Assembly: GCF_009600885.1 (NCBI RefSeq)
Contig: NZ_VCLA01000133.1
Location: forward strand, 1-55,370
DNA length: 55,370 nucleotides
Source of the DNA: Streptomyces jumonjinensis
GTDB taxonomy: Bacteria > Actinomycetota > Actinomycetes > Streptomycetales > Streptomycetaceae
Direction of reading: 5' to 3'
Below are positions 24,367 to 33,722 of this stretch, in pieces. The first letter of the stretch is position 1. Each line of letters begins with the position of its first letter. The position numbers and the translations under genes were made by a program. The notes below the pieces were generated by a model. The model was not told where the DNA came from and did no database searches. It worked only from the letters and a program-made list of their open reading frames with translations.

Positions 24367-25748
24367 ACAGCAAGCCGTACGACATCGTCGAGCGCGCTCT
24401 CGAACTCTCCGCCGCGGACGGCTGCGTCGTCATCGCCGACGAGCACTCGTCGGCGAATCTGCGCTGGGCGGGGAACGCGCTGACCACCAATGGCGTGACC
24501 CGGGGCCGTACCCTCACCGTGATCGCGACCGTGGACGGAGCGCAGGGCACCGCGTCCGGGGTGGTCTCCCGGAGCGCCGTCACCGCCGCCGATCTCGAAC
24601 CGCTGGTACGGGCCGCCGAGGCCGCCGCGCGGGCGTCGGAGCCCGCCGAGGACGCCCAGCCGCTGGTGGCCGGCGTGCCCGCGTCGGCCGGATTCACCGA
24701 GGCCCCCGCGGAGACCTCCTCCGCCGTCTTCGCGGACTTCGCGCCCGCGCTCGGCGAGGCCTTCGCCCGGGCCGGCTCCGGCGGCCGGGAGCTGTACGGC
24801 TTCGCCAGCCATGAGATGACCTCCACCTATCTCGGCTCCTCCACCGGACTGCGGCTCCGGCACGACCAGCCCAACGGCACGCTCGAACTGAACGCCAAGT
24901 CGCCGGACGGGGCCCGGTCCGCCTGGGCCGGGCGGTCGACGCGGGACTTCGGGGATGTGGACCTGGGGGCGCTGGAGGCGGAGCTGGCGCAGCGGCTGGA
25001 GTGGGCCCGGCGGCGGGTGGAGCTGCCCGCGGGGCGGTACGAGACGCTGCTGCCGCCCACGGCCGTGGCCGATCTGCTGATCTACCAGCTGTGGTCGTCC
25101 ACGGCCCGGGACGCGGTCGAGGGCCGTACGGTCTTCTCCCGGCCCGGCGGCGGTACCCGGGTCGGCGAGACGCTCTCCCCGCTGCCGCTGAATCTGCGCA
25201 GCGACCCGGCGGAGCCCGGTCTCCAGTCCGCGCCGTTCATGATCGCGCACGCGTCCGGCGACGACGCCTCCGTCTTCGACAACGGTCTGCCGCTGGCGGC
25301 GACGGACTGGGTACGCGACGGAAAGCTGGAGCATCTGGTGACCACCCGGCACAGCGCCGCCCTCACGGGGCTGCCGGTCGCCGCCGGGACCGGGAATCTG
25401 ATCCTGGACGGCGGGGGCGACCGTTCGCTGGAGGAGATGGTCGCGGCGACCGAGCGCGGGCTGCTGCTGACCTGTCTCTGGTACATCCGCGAGGTGGACC
25501 CGGCGACGCTGCTGCTGACCGGGCTGACCAGGGACGGCGTCTATCTGGTGGAGAACGGGGAGGTCACGGGCGCGGTGAACAATTTCCGCTTCAACGAGTC
25601 GCCCGTCGATCTGCTCTCGCGGGCCACCGAGGCGGGCCGGACCGAGAAGACGCTGCCGCGTGAGTGGGGCGACTGGTTCACCCGGGCCGCGATGCCCGCG
25701 CTGCGGGTGCCGGATTTCAATATGAGCTCCGTCAGCCAGGGCGTATAA
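24357..25748 (+). CDS. tldE: TldE/PmbA peptidase partner subunit
   Basis: 463 residues, PmbA/TldE family. It lacks the HExxxH site, as expected for the regulatory partner, and keeps the paralogous fold features ([23 protein letters not shown], and a C-terminal [20 protein letters not shown]). With TldD it forms a heterodimer in the cytoplasm. In Streptomyces, where RiPPs are common, TldDE may mature or clear leader peptides, but no RiPP cluster is visible here. Start fixed by ATGA overlap with the linking ORF and GCAGGAGG 10 bases upstream. Confidence 0.93.
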   Translation: MSRHSKPYDIVERALELSAADGCVVIADEHSSANLRWAGNALTTNGVTRGRTLTVIATVDGAQGTASGVVSRSAVTAADLEPLVRAAEAAARASEPAEDAQPLVAGVPASAGFTEAPAETSSAVFADFAPALGEAFARAGSGGRELYGFASHEMTSTYLGSSTGLRLRHDQPNGTLELNAKSPDGARSAWAGRSTRDFGDVDLGALEAELAQRLEWARRRVELPAGRYETLLPPTAVADLLIYQLWSSTARDAVEGRTVFSRPGGGTRVGETLSPLPLNLRSDPAEPGLQSAPFMIAHASGDDASVFDNGLPLAATDWVRDGKLEHLVTTRHSAALTGLPVAAGTGNLILDGGGDRSLEEMVAATERGLLLTCLWYIREVDPATLLLTGLTRDGVYLVENGEVTGAVNNFRFNESPVDLLSRATEAGRTEKTLPREWGDWFTRAAMPALRVPDFNMSSVSQGV

Positions 25749-25794
25749 CCTCAAAGGAGCCGAGAGGCTCATTCATCAGCAGACCCGAGGAGAG

Positions 25795-27066
25795 ATGAGA
25801 GACGTGACGGACATCGTCGACGAGTTGCAGTGGCGCGGGCTGATCGCCCAGTCCACTGACGAGGACGCACTGCGCAAGGCGTTCGCGGACGGCCCCGTCA
25901 CGTTCTATTGCGGCTTCGACCCGACCGCGTCCAGCCTTCACCTGGGCAATCTGGTGCAGATCCTCACCATGCGCCGGATCCAGCTGGCGGGGAACCGTCC
26001 GCTGGGCCTGGTCGGCGGCGCCACGGGCCTGATCGGCGACCCCAAGCCGAACTCCGAGCGCACGCTGAACGCGCCGGAGACCGTGGCGGCCTGGGTGCAG
26101 CGGCTGCGGGGGCAGATCGAGCGGTTCCTCGACTTCGAGGGCCCCTACGCGGCGACCATGGTCAACAACCTGGACTGGACGTCGGGGCTGTCGGCGATCG
26201 ACTTCCTGCGCGATGTCGGCAAGTACTTCCGGGTCAACAAGATGATCGCGAAGGAGGCGGTCGCCCGGCGGCTGAACTCCGACGCGGGCATCAGCTACAC
26301 CGAGTTCAGCTACCAGATCCTCCAGGGCATGGACTACCTGGAGCTCCACCGGCGGTACGGCTGCACGCTCCAGACCGGCGGCAGCGACCAGTGGGGCAAT
26401 CTGACGGCGGGCACCGATCTGATCCACCGGGTCGATCCTGACGCCGATGTGCACGCGCTGGCCACCCCGCTGATCACCAAGGCGGACGGCACCAAGTTCG
26501 GCAAGACGGAGTCCGGCACGGTCTGGCTGGACGCGGAGCGGACGACCCCGTACGCGTTCTACCAGTTCTGGCTGAACGCGGACGACCGTGACGTCTCCAA
26601 GTTCCTGCGGATCTTCAGCTTCAAGTCCCGCGAGGAGATCGAGGAGCTGGAGCGGCTCACCGAGGAGCGTCCGCAGGCGCGGGCCGCTCAGCGGGCGCTG
26701 GCGGAGGAGCTGACGACACTGGTGCACGGCGCGGACGACTGCGCGGCGGCGGTGTACGCGTCGAAGGCGCTCTTCGGGCAGGGCGAGCTGGGTGAGCTGG
26801 ACGAGCCGACGCTGCGGGCGGCGCTCTCCGAGCTGCCGCACGTCAAGGTCGCGGAGCTGTCCCCGGTGGTGGACCTCTTCGCCGAGGTCGGACTGGTGGC
26901 CAGCAAGTCGGCGGCCCGCCGGACCGTGAAGGAGGGCGGGGCCTACGTGAACAACACGAAGGTCACGGCCGAGGACGCGGTTCCGGGCATGGAGGATCTG
27001 CTGCACGGGCGGTGGCTGGTGCTGCGCCGGGGCAAGAAGAATCTCGCCGCGGTCGAGATCGGCTGA
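25795..27066 (+). CDS. tyrS: Tyrosyl-tRNA synthetase
   Basis: 423 residues, bacterial class Ic TyrRS. The HIGH motif appears as SLHLGN (about 47-52), tyrosine-pocket residues as [19 protein letters not shown] and GGSDQWGN, the KMSKS loop as KFGKT (about 235), and an S4 RNA-binding domain at the C-terminus (about 355-423). ATG at 25795 is used with GAGGAGAG directly ahead; the GTG at 25804 is an equally common annotation. A short GAGCC-GAGA-GGCTC hairpin sits at 25757-25770, too small to be a T-box. Confidence 0.96.
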   Translation: MRDVTDIVDELQWRGLIAQSTDEDALRKAFADGPVTFYCGFDPTASSLHLGNLVQILTMRRIQLAGNRPLGLVGGATGLIGDPKPNSERTLNAPETVAAWVQRLRGQIERFLDFEGPYAATMVNNLDWTSGLSAIDFLRDVGKYFRVNKMIAKEAVARRLNSDAGISYTEFSYQILQGMDYLELHRRYGCTLQTGGSDQWGNLTAGTDLIHRVDPDADVHALATPLITKADGTKFGKTESGTVWLDAERTTPYAFYQFWLNADDRDVSKFLRIFSFKSREEIEELERLTEERPQARAAQRALAEELTTLVHGADDCAAAVYASKALFGQGELGELDEPTLRAALSELPHVKVAELSPVVDLFAEVGLVASKSAARRTVKEGGAYVNNTKVTAEDAVPGMEDLLHGRWLVLRRGKKNLAAVEIG

Positions 27067-27096
27067 CCTACGGCGCGGTCGAGACCGGCTGACCTG

Positions 27097-27139
27097 CGGC
27101 GGCGGCCGGACGGAGAGAAACCCCGTCCGGCCGCCGCCG
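27097..27139. terminator. 17-bp hairpin terminator after tyrS
   Basis: CGGCGGCGGCCGGACGG (27097-27113) pairs perfectly with 27123-27139 across a nine-base loop. It lies between tyrS and the convergent GlsB-like gene. Confidence 0.85.
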
Positions 27140-27162
27140 TCCCCGGACCCGAGCCGCGCGGC

Positions 27163-27438
27163 TCAGGTCCGCTGTTTGCTGCCCCGGGTCGCCGCCCAGG
27201 CCCGGTCGCCCAGAAACACCAGAATGATCGCGGCGACCAGCTGGAAGGCGTGCCGGATCCAGTCGATGCCGCCGGTCTCGGCGACGCCGACACCCGACGC
27301 GATCCAGTTGCCGATCACCGCGCCGCCGATGCCGCAGATGGTGGCCAGCCACAAGGGGAGATGCTGCTTCCCGGGCAGAATCGCCTTGGCGATCAAGCCC
27401 AGCACAAATCCCACGATGATCGCCCACAACCAGCTCAT
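27163..27438 (-). CDS. GlsB/YeaQ/YmgE-family stress-response membrane protein
   Basis: 91 residues with three hydrophobic helices and the family motifs WAIIVGFVLGLIAKAILPG and ATICGIGGAVIGNWI. Members are small transglycosylase-associated or general-stress membrane proteins induced by cell-envelope and acid stress in many bacteria. No partner gene is adjacent. The upstream 217 bp to the divergent DUF3099 gene hold both promoters, but no element stands out. Confidence 0.9.
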   Translation of the reverse strand: MSWLWAIIVGFVLGLIAKAILPGKQHLPLWLATICGIGGAVIGNWIASGVGVAETGGIDWIRHAFQLVAAIILVFLGDRAWAATRGSKQRT

Positions 27439-27655
27439 GGCTGCCTCCTCGTACGGCCCTGCGCGAGCAGTTACGCCGCCAGTCTCAGCCCATCCCGACT
27501 ACGGCGCATGTCGGGTGGGCCCATACGCGCTACGGCGCAGTGAGGGCACGCAGCGAGGAGACGCCCCCACTCTCGTAGCCGTCGCAGGGGCGGCGTACGG
27601 TGGAAGGCGTCAGGACCGGGGAGCGTCCGGCAGCGAGAACAGGCGGTGGAATGTG

Positions 27656-28054
27656 ATGCGGAAGCAGACGCACGCGGAGGTCTTCCGGATCACCGGCGCC
27701 CGTCAGGGGCTCGCCGACGATGTACGCGGAAGGCAGCGCCGCTATGTGATCTCGATGTCGGTCCGGACCGTGTCGGTGATTCTCGCGGCCGTGCTGTGGA
27801 ATGTGGAACGGCATGTGGCGATCGTGGCGCTCGCGCTCGGGATCCTTCTCCCCTATATCGCCGTGGTCATCGCCAACGCGGGCCGGGAGAACGCTCCTTC
27901 GCTGCCGTCGACGTTCACGGTGGCTCCCTACCGGCCGGAGATCGAGCCCTCCGCGGAGGCCGCGGCCGGGGAATCGGAGCCGGAAACAGAGGCGCGTGAC
28001 ACCGCGCGTGACACCCGTGCCGGGGAGAGCCGGAGCGAGCGGGAAGCGGGCTGA
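27656..28054 (+). CDS. DUF3099-type small membrane protein
   Basis: 132 residues. A short basic N-terminus (MRKQTHAEVFRITGARQGL) leads to RYVISMSVRTVSVILAAVLW and a second helix (VAIVALALGILLPYIAVVIANAG), making two membrane segments (about 32-48 and 53-78). A disordered acidic tail follows (EPSAEAAAGESEPETEARDT), with repeated RDT motifs. This pattern matches the actinobacterial DUF3099 family of unknown function. ATG is chosen with GGTGGA upstream; GTG at 27653 is an alternative. Confidence 0.82.
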   Translation: MRKQTHAEVFRITGARQGLADDVRGRQRRYVISMSVRTVSVILAAVLWNVERHVAIVALALGILLPYIAVVIANAGRENAPSLPSTFTVAPYRPEIEPSAEAAAGESEPETEARDTARDTRAGESRSEREAG

Positions 28055-28153
28055 CTGCCCCGGAAGACGGGCTCTCAATCCTCAGGAAAACCTCAGGCGC
28101 AATCCTGAAGTTCCGGTGCACCACACCCCGTTACCCGTGACATACTTCGTGTG

Positions 28154-28221
28154 CGCTCCGCATCCCCCGTCGGAGCGACAGACCGATGCCGGGCAGCTCC
28201 CCCCGTGGCTGCCCGGCATCG
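28154..28221 (+). promoter_or_regulatory. Two tandem leader hairpins upstream of a small Cys-rich protein
   Basis: CGCTCCG-N10-CGGAGCG (28154-28177) is followed by a 14-bp perfect stem CGATGCCGGGCAGC (28184-28197) with 28208-28221. The second ends 23 bp before the start codon of the downstream gene. They could form an attenuator or a terminator/antiterminator leader; no T-tract or known riboswitch core is visible. Confidence 0.55.
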
Positions 28222-28244
28222 CCTTGTGCGAGAGCATGGACCTC

Positions 28245-28469
28245 GTGAGCGATGAATCCCCGATCTGTTCCGCCAAGGGCTGCCGTGCGGCAGCGGTGTG
28301 GGTGCTGGCCTGGAACAACCCGAAGCTGCACACCCCGGACCGCCGTAAGACCTGGCTCGCGTGCGAGGAGCACCGCGAGCATCTCTCCGGCTTTCTCGGG
28401 GTACGCGGTTTCCTCAAGGACGTCGTGACGCTGGAAGAGTGGGACGCGCGGGAGCCGGAGGGCTCCTGA
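28245..28469 (+). CDS. Small Cys/His protein, possible zinc-binding, unknown function
   Basis: 74 residues: SDESPICSAKGCRAAAVWVL, then RRKTWLACEEHREHL and a tail LEEWDAREPEGS. The C-x4-C and C-x2-H-x2-H spacing would suit one zinc site. Third-position GC is high and the tail acidic. I recall close homologues throughout Streptomyces, some labelled acetone carboxylase without good reason, but assign no function. GTG at 28245 is preferred; ATG at 28236 in the same frame is an alternative. Ends at a 12-bp hairpin terminator shared with moaA. Confidence 0.75.
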   Translation: MSDESPICSAKGCRAAAVWVLAWNNPKLHTPDRRKTWLACEEHREHLSGFLGVRGFLKDVVTLEEWDAREPEGS

Positions 28470-28484
28470 GCCCTCCAGGCCAGC

Positions 28485-28511
28485 GAGCCCGGGGCCCGGG
28501 GCCCCGGGCTC
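28485..28511. terminator. 12-bp hairpin between convergent genes
   Basis: GAGCCCGGGGCC pairs with GGCCCCGGGCTC around a three-base loop, between the small Cys protein and moaA. Confidence 0.75.
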
Positions 28512-28558
28512 AGCGGAAAGCGGCCCGGCGGCAGACGGCGCCCGGCCCGGCCGTCGGC

Positions 28559-29548
28559 TCAGCCGCCGATGGCCGACATGGGGCGGTCCGGCTGAAGGAA
28601 CGAGGGGTCGTCCAGGCCCGAGCCCGCCTTCTTGCCCCACATCGCCCGCCGCCAGAGATCCGCTATCTCCGCGTCCGGTGCGCCCGAGCGCAGCGCGGCC
28701 CGCAGATCCGTCTCCTCACGGGCGAAGAGGCAGGAGCGCACCTGTCCGTCCGCGGTGAGCCGGGTGCGGTCGCACGCCGCGCAGAAGGGGCGGGTGACCG
28801 AGGCGATCACCCCGACGCGGTGCGGCCCGCCGTCCACGAGCCAGCGCTCGGCCGGCGCGGCGCCGCGCCGCTGCTCGCCCTCGGGGGCGAGGGTGAAGCG
28901 GCTGCTCAGCGAGGCGATGATGGCGTCGGCCGTGATCATTCCGTCGCGCTTCCAGCCATGCTGGGCGTCGAGCGGCATCTGCTCGATGAAGCGGAGCTCG
29001 TACCCCTCGGCGATGGCCCAGGCGAGCAGCTCGGGGGCCTCGTCGTCATTGACTCCCGGCATCAGCACGGTGTTGATCTTGATGGGGGTGAGCCCGGCGG
29101 CGCGGGCCGCTTCGAGGCCGTGGATCACGTCATGGTGGCGGTCGCGGCGGGTGAGCCGGTGGAAGACCTCGGGCCGCAGGGTGTCGAGCGAGACATTGAC
29201 GCGGTCCAGACCGGCGGCCTTCAGCGCGGCGGCGGTACGGGCGAGACCGATGCCATTGGTGGTCAGCGACATCCGGGGGCGGGGGTCGAGCGCGGCGCAG
29301 CGCTCCACGATCCCGGTGAGTCCGGGGCGTAGCAGCGGTTCTCCCCCGGTGAAGCGGACGTCGGTGACGCCGAGGAGGGTGACGGCGACGCGTATCAGCC
29401 GGACCGTCTCGTCGTCGCTGAGCAGATCCGGCTTGGCGAGCCACTGGAGGCCCTCTTCCGGCATGCAGTACGTGCACCGCAGATTGCACCGGTCGGTCAG
29501 TGAAACCCGCAGATCCGTGGCTCTACGGCCGTAGGTGTCCACCAGCAT
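28559..29548 (-). CDS. moaA: GTP 3',8-cyclase MoaA
   Basis: 329-residue radical SAM enzyme for the first step of molybdenum cofactor synthesis. The N-terminal 4Fe-4S site is CNLRCTYC (C-x3-C-x2-C, about 21-28). The second cluster is formed by CAACDRTRL and RSCLF in the C-terminal third, and the protein ends in the conserved Gly-Gly required for activity. TGGEPLLR and the SAM-binding strands are also present. The ATG is set by GGGGAGG upstream. No other moa gene is adjacent. Confidence 0.96.
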   Translation of the reverse strand: MLVDTYGRRATDLRVSLTDRCNLRCTYCMPEEGLQWLAKPDLLSDDETVRLIRVAVTLLGVTDVRFTGGEPLLRPGLTGIVERCAALDPRPRMSLTTNGIGLARTAAALKAAGLDRVNVSLDTLRPEVFHRLTRRDRHHDVIHGLEAARAAGLTPIKINTVLMPGVNDDEAPELLAWAIAEGYELRFIEQMPLDAQHGWKRDGMITADAIIASLSSRFTLAPEGEQRRGAAPAERWLVDGGPHRVGVIASVTRPFCAACDRTRLTADGQVRSCLFAREETDLRAALRSGAPDAEIADLWRRAMWGKKAGSGLDDPSFLQPDRPMSAIGG

Positions 29549-29703
29549 GGCACGCCTCCCCTCACACGGTTTCTCCCCAATGGTCTTCGAGACTACGTCA
29601 GTGGGACAGGAGAGCGGTGGGCCCACAGGAGCGGGAGATGCCGAAGTAGCGTCGGGGAGGCTGCCAAAGACCGGGACCCGGACCGGGATGGGGGCAGGGA
29701 CAG

Positions 29704-29755
29704 GGACGGGGATGGCCGAGGCACGCGTGCTCGCGCGCCTCGGCCGTCCCCGTCC
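29704..29755 (-). terminator. 19-bp stem terminator after the symporter gene
   Basis: GGACGGGGATGGCCGAGGC (29704-29722) pairs with 29737-29755 with one wobble, and an inner CGCG/CGCG extends it. It lies just past the symporter stop on the minus strand. Confidence 0.8.
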
Positions 29756-29765
29756 GTGTGGTGGA

Positions 29766-31418
29766 TCAGTGGGCGCCGGTCCCGGTGAGGGACTTGACCT
29801 CCAGTTCCGCGTATTTGCCCGTGTCGGGCTTCTCCTTGGAGAGGAGGGAGCCGAGCCAGCCGAGCAGGAAGCCCAGCGGGATGGAGACCAGGCCCGGGTT
29901 CTCCAGCGGGAACCAGTAGAAGTCCAGGTCCTTGAACATGGACGTCGGCTTGCCGGAGACGACCGGCGAGAAGAGCACCAGGACCACGGAGGAGATCAGA
30001 CCGCCGTAGATGGACCAGAGCGCGCCCTGGGTGGTGAATCTCTTCCAGAAGAGGCTGTAGAGGATCGTGGGCAGGTTCGCCGACGCGGCGACCGCGAAGG
30101 CGAGGGCCACGAGCCCGGCGACGTTGAGATCACGGGCGAGCGCGCCGAGCCCGATGGAGACGACGCCGATGGCGACGGTGGCCCAGCGGGCCGCACGGAC
30201 CTCTTCCTTCTCGGTGGCCTGGCCCCTGCGGATGACATTGGCGTAGATGTCATGGGCGAAGGACGAGGAGGAGGCGAGGGTGAGGCCCGCGACCACGGCG
30301 AGGATGGTGGCGAAGGCGACGGCGGAGATCACGGCGAGCAGGATCGCGCCGCCCGCGGAGTCGGTTCCGCCGATGTGGAGGGCGAGCAGGGGTGCGGCCG
30401 TGTTGCCCGCCTTGTTGGACGCGGTGATCGTCTCGGGTCCGACGACGGCGGCGGCGCCGAAGCCCAGCGCGATGGTCATGAGGTAGAAGGCGCCGATGAT
30501 GCCGATGGCCCAGTTGACGGACTTCCGGGCGGCCTTGGCGGTGGGCACGGTGTAGAAGCGGATGAGGATGTGCGGCAGTCCGGCGGTGCCGAGGACGAGG
30601 GCGATGCCGAGGGAGATGAAGTCCAGTCTGGAGGTCTCGGTCGCGCCGTACTTCAGCCCCGGCTCCAGGAAGGCGGTGCCGTGGCCGCTCTTCTCCGCGG
30701 CGGTGCCGAGCAGGTCGGAAATGTTGAAGTTGAACTTGAGCAGCACCAGAAACGTGATGAGGAGCGTGCCCGCGATGAGGAGCACCGCTTTGACCATCTG
30801 GACCCAGGTGGTGCCCTTCATCCCGCCGATGGTGACGTAAAGGATCATCAGTACGCCGACGAGGGCGACGATCAGCACCTTGCCGCTGTCGCTGGTGATG
30901 CCGAGGAGCAGGGAGACCAGGACACCGGCACCGGCCATCTGCGCGAGCAGATAGAAGATGGAGACGACGATGGTGGAGGTCCCGGCCGCGGTGCGGACCG
31001 GGCGCTGGCGCATGCGATAGGCGAGGACGTCGCCCATGGTGAACCGGCCGGAGTTGCGCAGCGGTTCGGCGACCAGCAGCAGGGCGACGAGCCAGGCGAC
31101 GAGGAAGCCGATGGAGTAGAGGAAGCCGTCATAGCCGAAGAGGGCGATGGCGCCCGCGATCCCGAGGAACGAGGCGGCGGACATGTAGTCGCCGGAGATC
31201 GCCAGACCGTTCTGGAAGCCGGTGAACTGGCGTCCGCCCGCGTAGAAGTCGGCCGCGCTCTTGGTCTGGCGGCCCGCCCAGACGGTGATGAAGAGGGTGG
31301 CCACGACGAAGGCGGCGAAGAGGGTGATGATCAGTGGCCGGTGTTCGGTGGTGGCGCTCTCGGCCGCGAGGTCCGATGCCAGCAGGCCGCCGGCGGTGAA
31401 CTGGAGGGCGGTGCTCAC
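29766..31418 (-). CDS. actP: Cation/acetate symporter (ActP-like, SSS family)
   Basis: 550 residues with about 13 membrane helices, sodium:solute symporter family. Diagnostic segments are AADFYAGGRQFTGFQNGLAISGDYMSAASFLG near the N-terminus and GTAGLPHILIRFYTVP in the middle, both typical of ActP. It takes up acetate or similar short carboxylates with a cation. The GTG start overlaps the stop of the DUF485 gene by four bases (GTGA), so translation is coupled. The YjcH-ActP pairing is well known in other bacteria. Confidence 0.92.
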   Translation of the reverse strand: MSTALQFTAGGLLASDLAAESATTEHRPLIITLFAAFVVATLFITVWAGRQTKSAADFYAGGRQFTGFQNGLAISGDYMSAASFLGIAGAIALFGYDGFLYSIGFLVAWLVALLLVAEPLRNSGRFTMGDVLAYRMRQRPVRTAAGTSTIVVSIFYLLAQMAGAGVLVSLLLGITSDSGKVLIVALVGVLMILYVTIGGMKGTTWVQMVKAVLLIAGTLLITFLVLLKFNFNISDLLGTAAEKSGHGTAFLEPGLKYGATETSRLDFISLGIALVLGTAGLPHILIRFYTVPTAKAARKSVNWAIGIIGAFYLMTIALGFGAAAVVGPETITASNKAGNTAAPLLALHIGGTDSAGGAILLAVISAVAFATILAVVAGLTLASSSSFAHDIYANVIRRGQATEKEEVRAARWATVAIGVVSIGLGALARDLNVAGLVALAFAVAASANLPTILYSLFWKRFTTQGALWSIYGGLISSVVLVLFSPVVSGKPTSMFKDLDFYWFPLENPGLVSIPLGFLLGWLGSLLSKEKPDTGKYAELEVKSLTGTGAH

Positions 31419-31783
31419 AGCTCCGCCTCCATCCGGGCCTTGATGGCCTCGGCCCGGGGGTCGAGCTGTGCCGCCGCGTGACGGGAGTACAGCCAGGCGA
31501 TGAGGAAGGTCGTGGCGAACTGGGCGAGGCCGAAGACGAGGGCGACGTTGATGTTGCCGAAGAGCTGGGTCCCCATGAACCCGCCGGCGTAGTTGGAGAG
31601 CAGGACGTACAGCAGATACCAGACGATGAAGGCGACGGTCAGCGGGAAGGCGAAAGAGCGGTAGGTGTGGCGCAGTTCGGCGAACTCCGCGCTCTTCTGC
31701 ATCTCGACGAACTGCTCCGTCGTGGGCTGGGCCGGGTTGGTGTCGGTATCGCCATGGGGCGGCGACGGTGCATCGGTTGCCAC
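31415..31783 (-). CDS. DUF485 (YjcH-like) small membrane partner of the symporter
   Basis: 122 residues, two membrane helices (FAFPLTVAFIVWYLLYVLLSNYAGG and VALVFGLAQFATTFLIAWLYSRHA) with a disordered Pro/Thr N-terminus. DUF485 proteins are encoded directly before ActP-type symporters and are thought to assist them. GTG at 31783 is chosen for GAGGAG six bases upstream; an in-frame ATG at 31822 lacks a ribosome site. The 283 bp upstream to the divergent protease gene hold only an A/T-rich stretch (about 31915-31990) likely to contain promoters. Confidence 0.88.
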   Translation of the reverse strand: MATDAPSPPHGDTDTNPAQPTTEQFVEMQKSAEFAELRHTYRSFAFPLTVAFIVWYLLYVLLSNYAGGFMGTQLFGNINVALVFGLAQFATTFLIAWLYSRHAAAQLDPRAEAIKARMEAEL

Positions 31784-32065
31784 GGAATCTCCTCGTGACG
31801 CTGGAGCGATGGGGATGGACAAGTCGGACCTTCTTCACACGGGTTCAGGGGGCGGATTGATGTTGCTCCACCTCCTGACAACGGCACGGGGAGCGCGCCG
31901 GACCGGTTCAACATCGGCCTTTTTTGTTCGTGTTCGTCGATTTCGGTTCAGGTTTTCCTCTCGTATGCATTGATGACGACCAAGATCGGCGATAACTTCG
32001 CTGGTCATGTACCCATCCAGGCGCAGTCGGCGCCCGGATGGCTGTCACGATGATGTGGAGAACCC

Positions 32066-33598
32066 ATGGCTCTTCTGGGATCGAGACGGCGGCGCGTCAT
32101 CGCGCTTCCGGCCGGCCTGGCGCTCACGGCTTCGCTCGGCTTCCTCCCGGGGGGCGCGGCGACCGCCGCACCCGCCGTCGCCGCGTCCGCCGCGGTGGCC
32201 GCCGATGGCCCGAAGCTGTCGTACGTGGTGAACGTCGAGAGCGGCCGTGCCACCGCCAAGGCGGTGAAGAAGGCGATAGCCAAGGCCGGCGGGTCGATAG
32301 TGATCGCGTATGACCAGATAGGCGTCATCGTCGTTCACTCGCAGAACCCTGAGTTCGCCCAGAAGATCCGCGCGGTGCGGGGTGTCGAGTCGGCCGGCGC
32401 CACGCGTACGGCTCCCATCGCCCCCGCGACCGACACCTCCATCGGCTCCGAGCGTCCGCTCACCCCCCAGGAGGCGCGGTCCGCGGCGGCCAAGGCCACG
32501 GGGGGTCAGGACCCGCTGGAGCCGCTCCAGTGGAGCCTGCCCGCGATCAAGGCCGACAAGGCCCACAAGCGCACCCTGGGCAGCAAGAAGGTGACGGTCG
32601 CCGTCATCGACACCGGGGTCGACGACACCCACCCCGATCTCGCGCCCAACTTCGACGAGCGGGCCTCGGCGAACTGTGTGACGGGCAAGCCGGTCACCAA
32701 GCCCGGCTCCTGGCGGCCGGCCCCGGGCGAGAGCGACCACGGCACCCATGTCGCGGGCACCATCGCCGCGGCCAAGAACGGGGTCGGCGTCACCGGCGTC
32801 GCCCCGGGCGTCAAGGTCTCCGGCATCAAGGTGTCGACGTCGGCCGGGTTCTTCTACACCGAGGCGGTCGTCTGCGGGTTCGTCTGGGCCGCGGAGAAGG
32901 GCGTCGAGGTCACCAACAACAGCTACTACACGGACCCGTGGCTGTTCGCCTGCAAGAACGACCCGGACCAGGAAGCCCTGGTCGAGTCCGTGAAGCGGGC
33001 CACCCGGTACGCCGAGCGCAAGGGCGCGGTGAATGTCGCGGCGGCCGGGAACGACGCTCTCGACCTGGCGGCGGAGAAGCTGGACGACCCCACCAGCCCC
33101 AATGACACCACCCCGGTGGACCGGGTCGTCGACCCGAGCGAGTGCCTGGACATCCCGACGCAGCTGCCGGGCGTGCTGACCACGTCCTCGACCGGCGCGA
33201 AGGGCCTGAAGTCCTCGTTCTCCAACTACGGCGACGGCGTGGTCGACATCTCCGCCCCGGGCGGCGACCGGACCAGGTACCAGAAGCCGGACGGCCCGGC
33301 CACGGACGGCCGCATCCTCTCCACGAGCACCGACGGCGGCTACGTCTACATGGGCGGCACCTCGATGGCCACCCCGCATGTCGCGGGTGTGGTGGCGCTG
33401 CTCAAGTCGCAGCACCCCAAGGCCTCGCCGGCCAAGCTGAAGGCGCTGCTGGCCAAGCAGGCGGACGACCGCGCGTGCACCAACCCGTATGACATCGACG
33501 GCGACGGCACGGTGGACGCGGTGTGCGAGGGCGGTAAGAAGAAGAACGGCTTCTACGGCTCGGGCGTCGCGGACGCCCTGGACGCGGTGCGCCGCTGA
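32066..33598 (+). CDS. Secreted S8 family (subtilisin-like) serine protease
   Basis: 510 residues. Signal peptide (about 1-35, twin arginines near the start followed by ALPAGLALTASLGFLPGG), an inhibitor-type propeptide (about 50-115), then the catalytic domain: Asp in VAVIDTGVDDTHPDL (about 182), His in DHGTHVAGT (about 228) and Ser in GGTSMATPHVAGV (about 432). Two cysteine pairs may form disulfides in the mature enzyme. Exported proteases of this type act in nutrient scavenging or mycelial turnover. ATG with GTGGAG seven bases upstream. Confidence 0.95.
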   Translation: MALLGSRRRRVIALPAGLALTASLGFLPGGAATAAPAVAASAAVAADGPKLSYVVNVESGRATAKAVKKAIAKAGGSIVIAYDQIGVIVVHSQNPEFAQKIRAVRGVESAGATRTAPIAPATDTSIGSERPLTPQEARSAAAKATGGQDPLEPLQWSLPAIKADKAHKRTLGSKKVTVAVIDTGVDDTHPDLAPNFDERASANCVTGKPVTKPGSWRPAPGESDHGTHVAGTIAAAKNGVGVTGVAPGVKVSGIKVSTSAGFFYTEAVVCGFVWAAEKGVEVTNNSYYTDPWLFACKNDPDQEALVESVKRATRYAERKGAVNVAAAGNDALDLAAEKLDDPTSPNDTTPVDRVVDPSECLDIPTQLPGVLTTSSTGAKGLKSSFSNYGDGVVDISAPGGDRTRYQKPDGPATDGRILSTSTDGGYVYMGGTSMATPHVAGVVALLKSQHPKASPAKLKALLAKQADDRACTNPYDIDGDGTVDAVCEGGKKKNGFYGSGVADALDAVRR

Positions 33599-33616
33599 CC
33601 GGTCCGCGGTACGGAC

Positions 33617-33651
33617 AAGGGGCCGGGCGCGCGGTGCGCGCCCGGCCCCTT
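33617..33651. terminator. 16-bp perfect hairpin terminator after the protease gene
   Basis: AAGGGGCCGGGCGCGC (33617-33632) pairs perfectly with 33636-33651 around GGT. The 3-prime arm merges into the 13-bp tandem repeat that follows. Confidence 0.85.
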
Positions 33652-33710
33652 CGTACGGCCCCTTCGTACGGCCCCTTCGTACGGCCCCTTCGTAGGACCC
33701 CTTCGTACGG
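33646..33710. repeat. 13-bp tandem repeat CCCCTTCGTACGG x5
   Basis: Copies run at 33646, 33659, 33672, 33685 (with two changes) and 33698, with a partial sixth from 33711. The array begins inside the terminator stem and stops just before the YhhN stop codon. As 13 is not a multiple of three it does not suit coding. Confidence 0.95.
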
Positions 33711-33722
33711 CCCCTGCCTCGG

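Noticed and set aside
20931..25748. RiPP cluster around tldD/tldE
   Set aside because: No precursor peptide, cyclase or modifying enzyme is present; the TldDE pair sits among core genes.
25749..25794. T-box leader for tyrS
   Set aside because: Only 46 bp separate tldE and tyrS; no T-box sequence, specifier loop or antiterminator is present.
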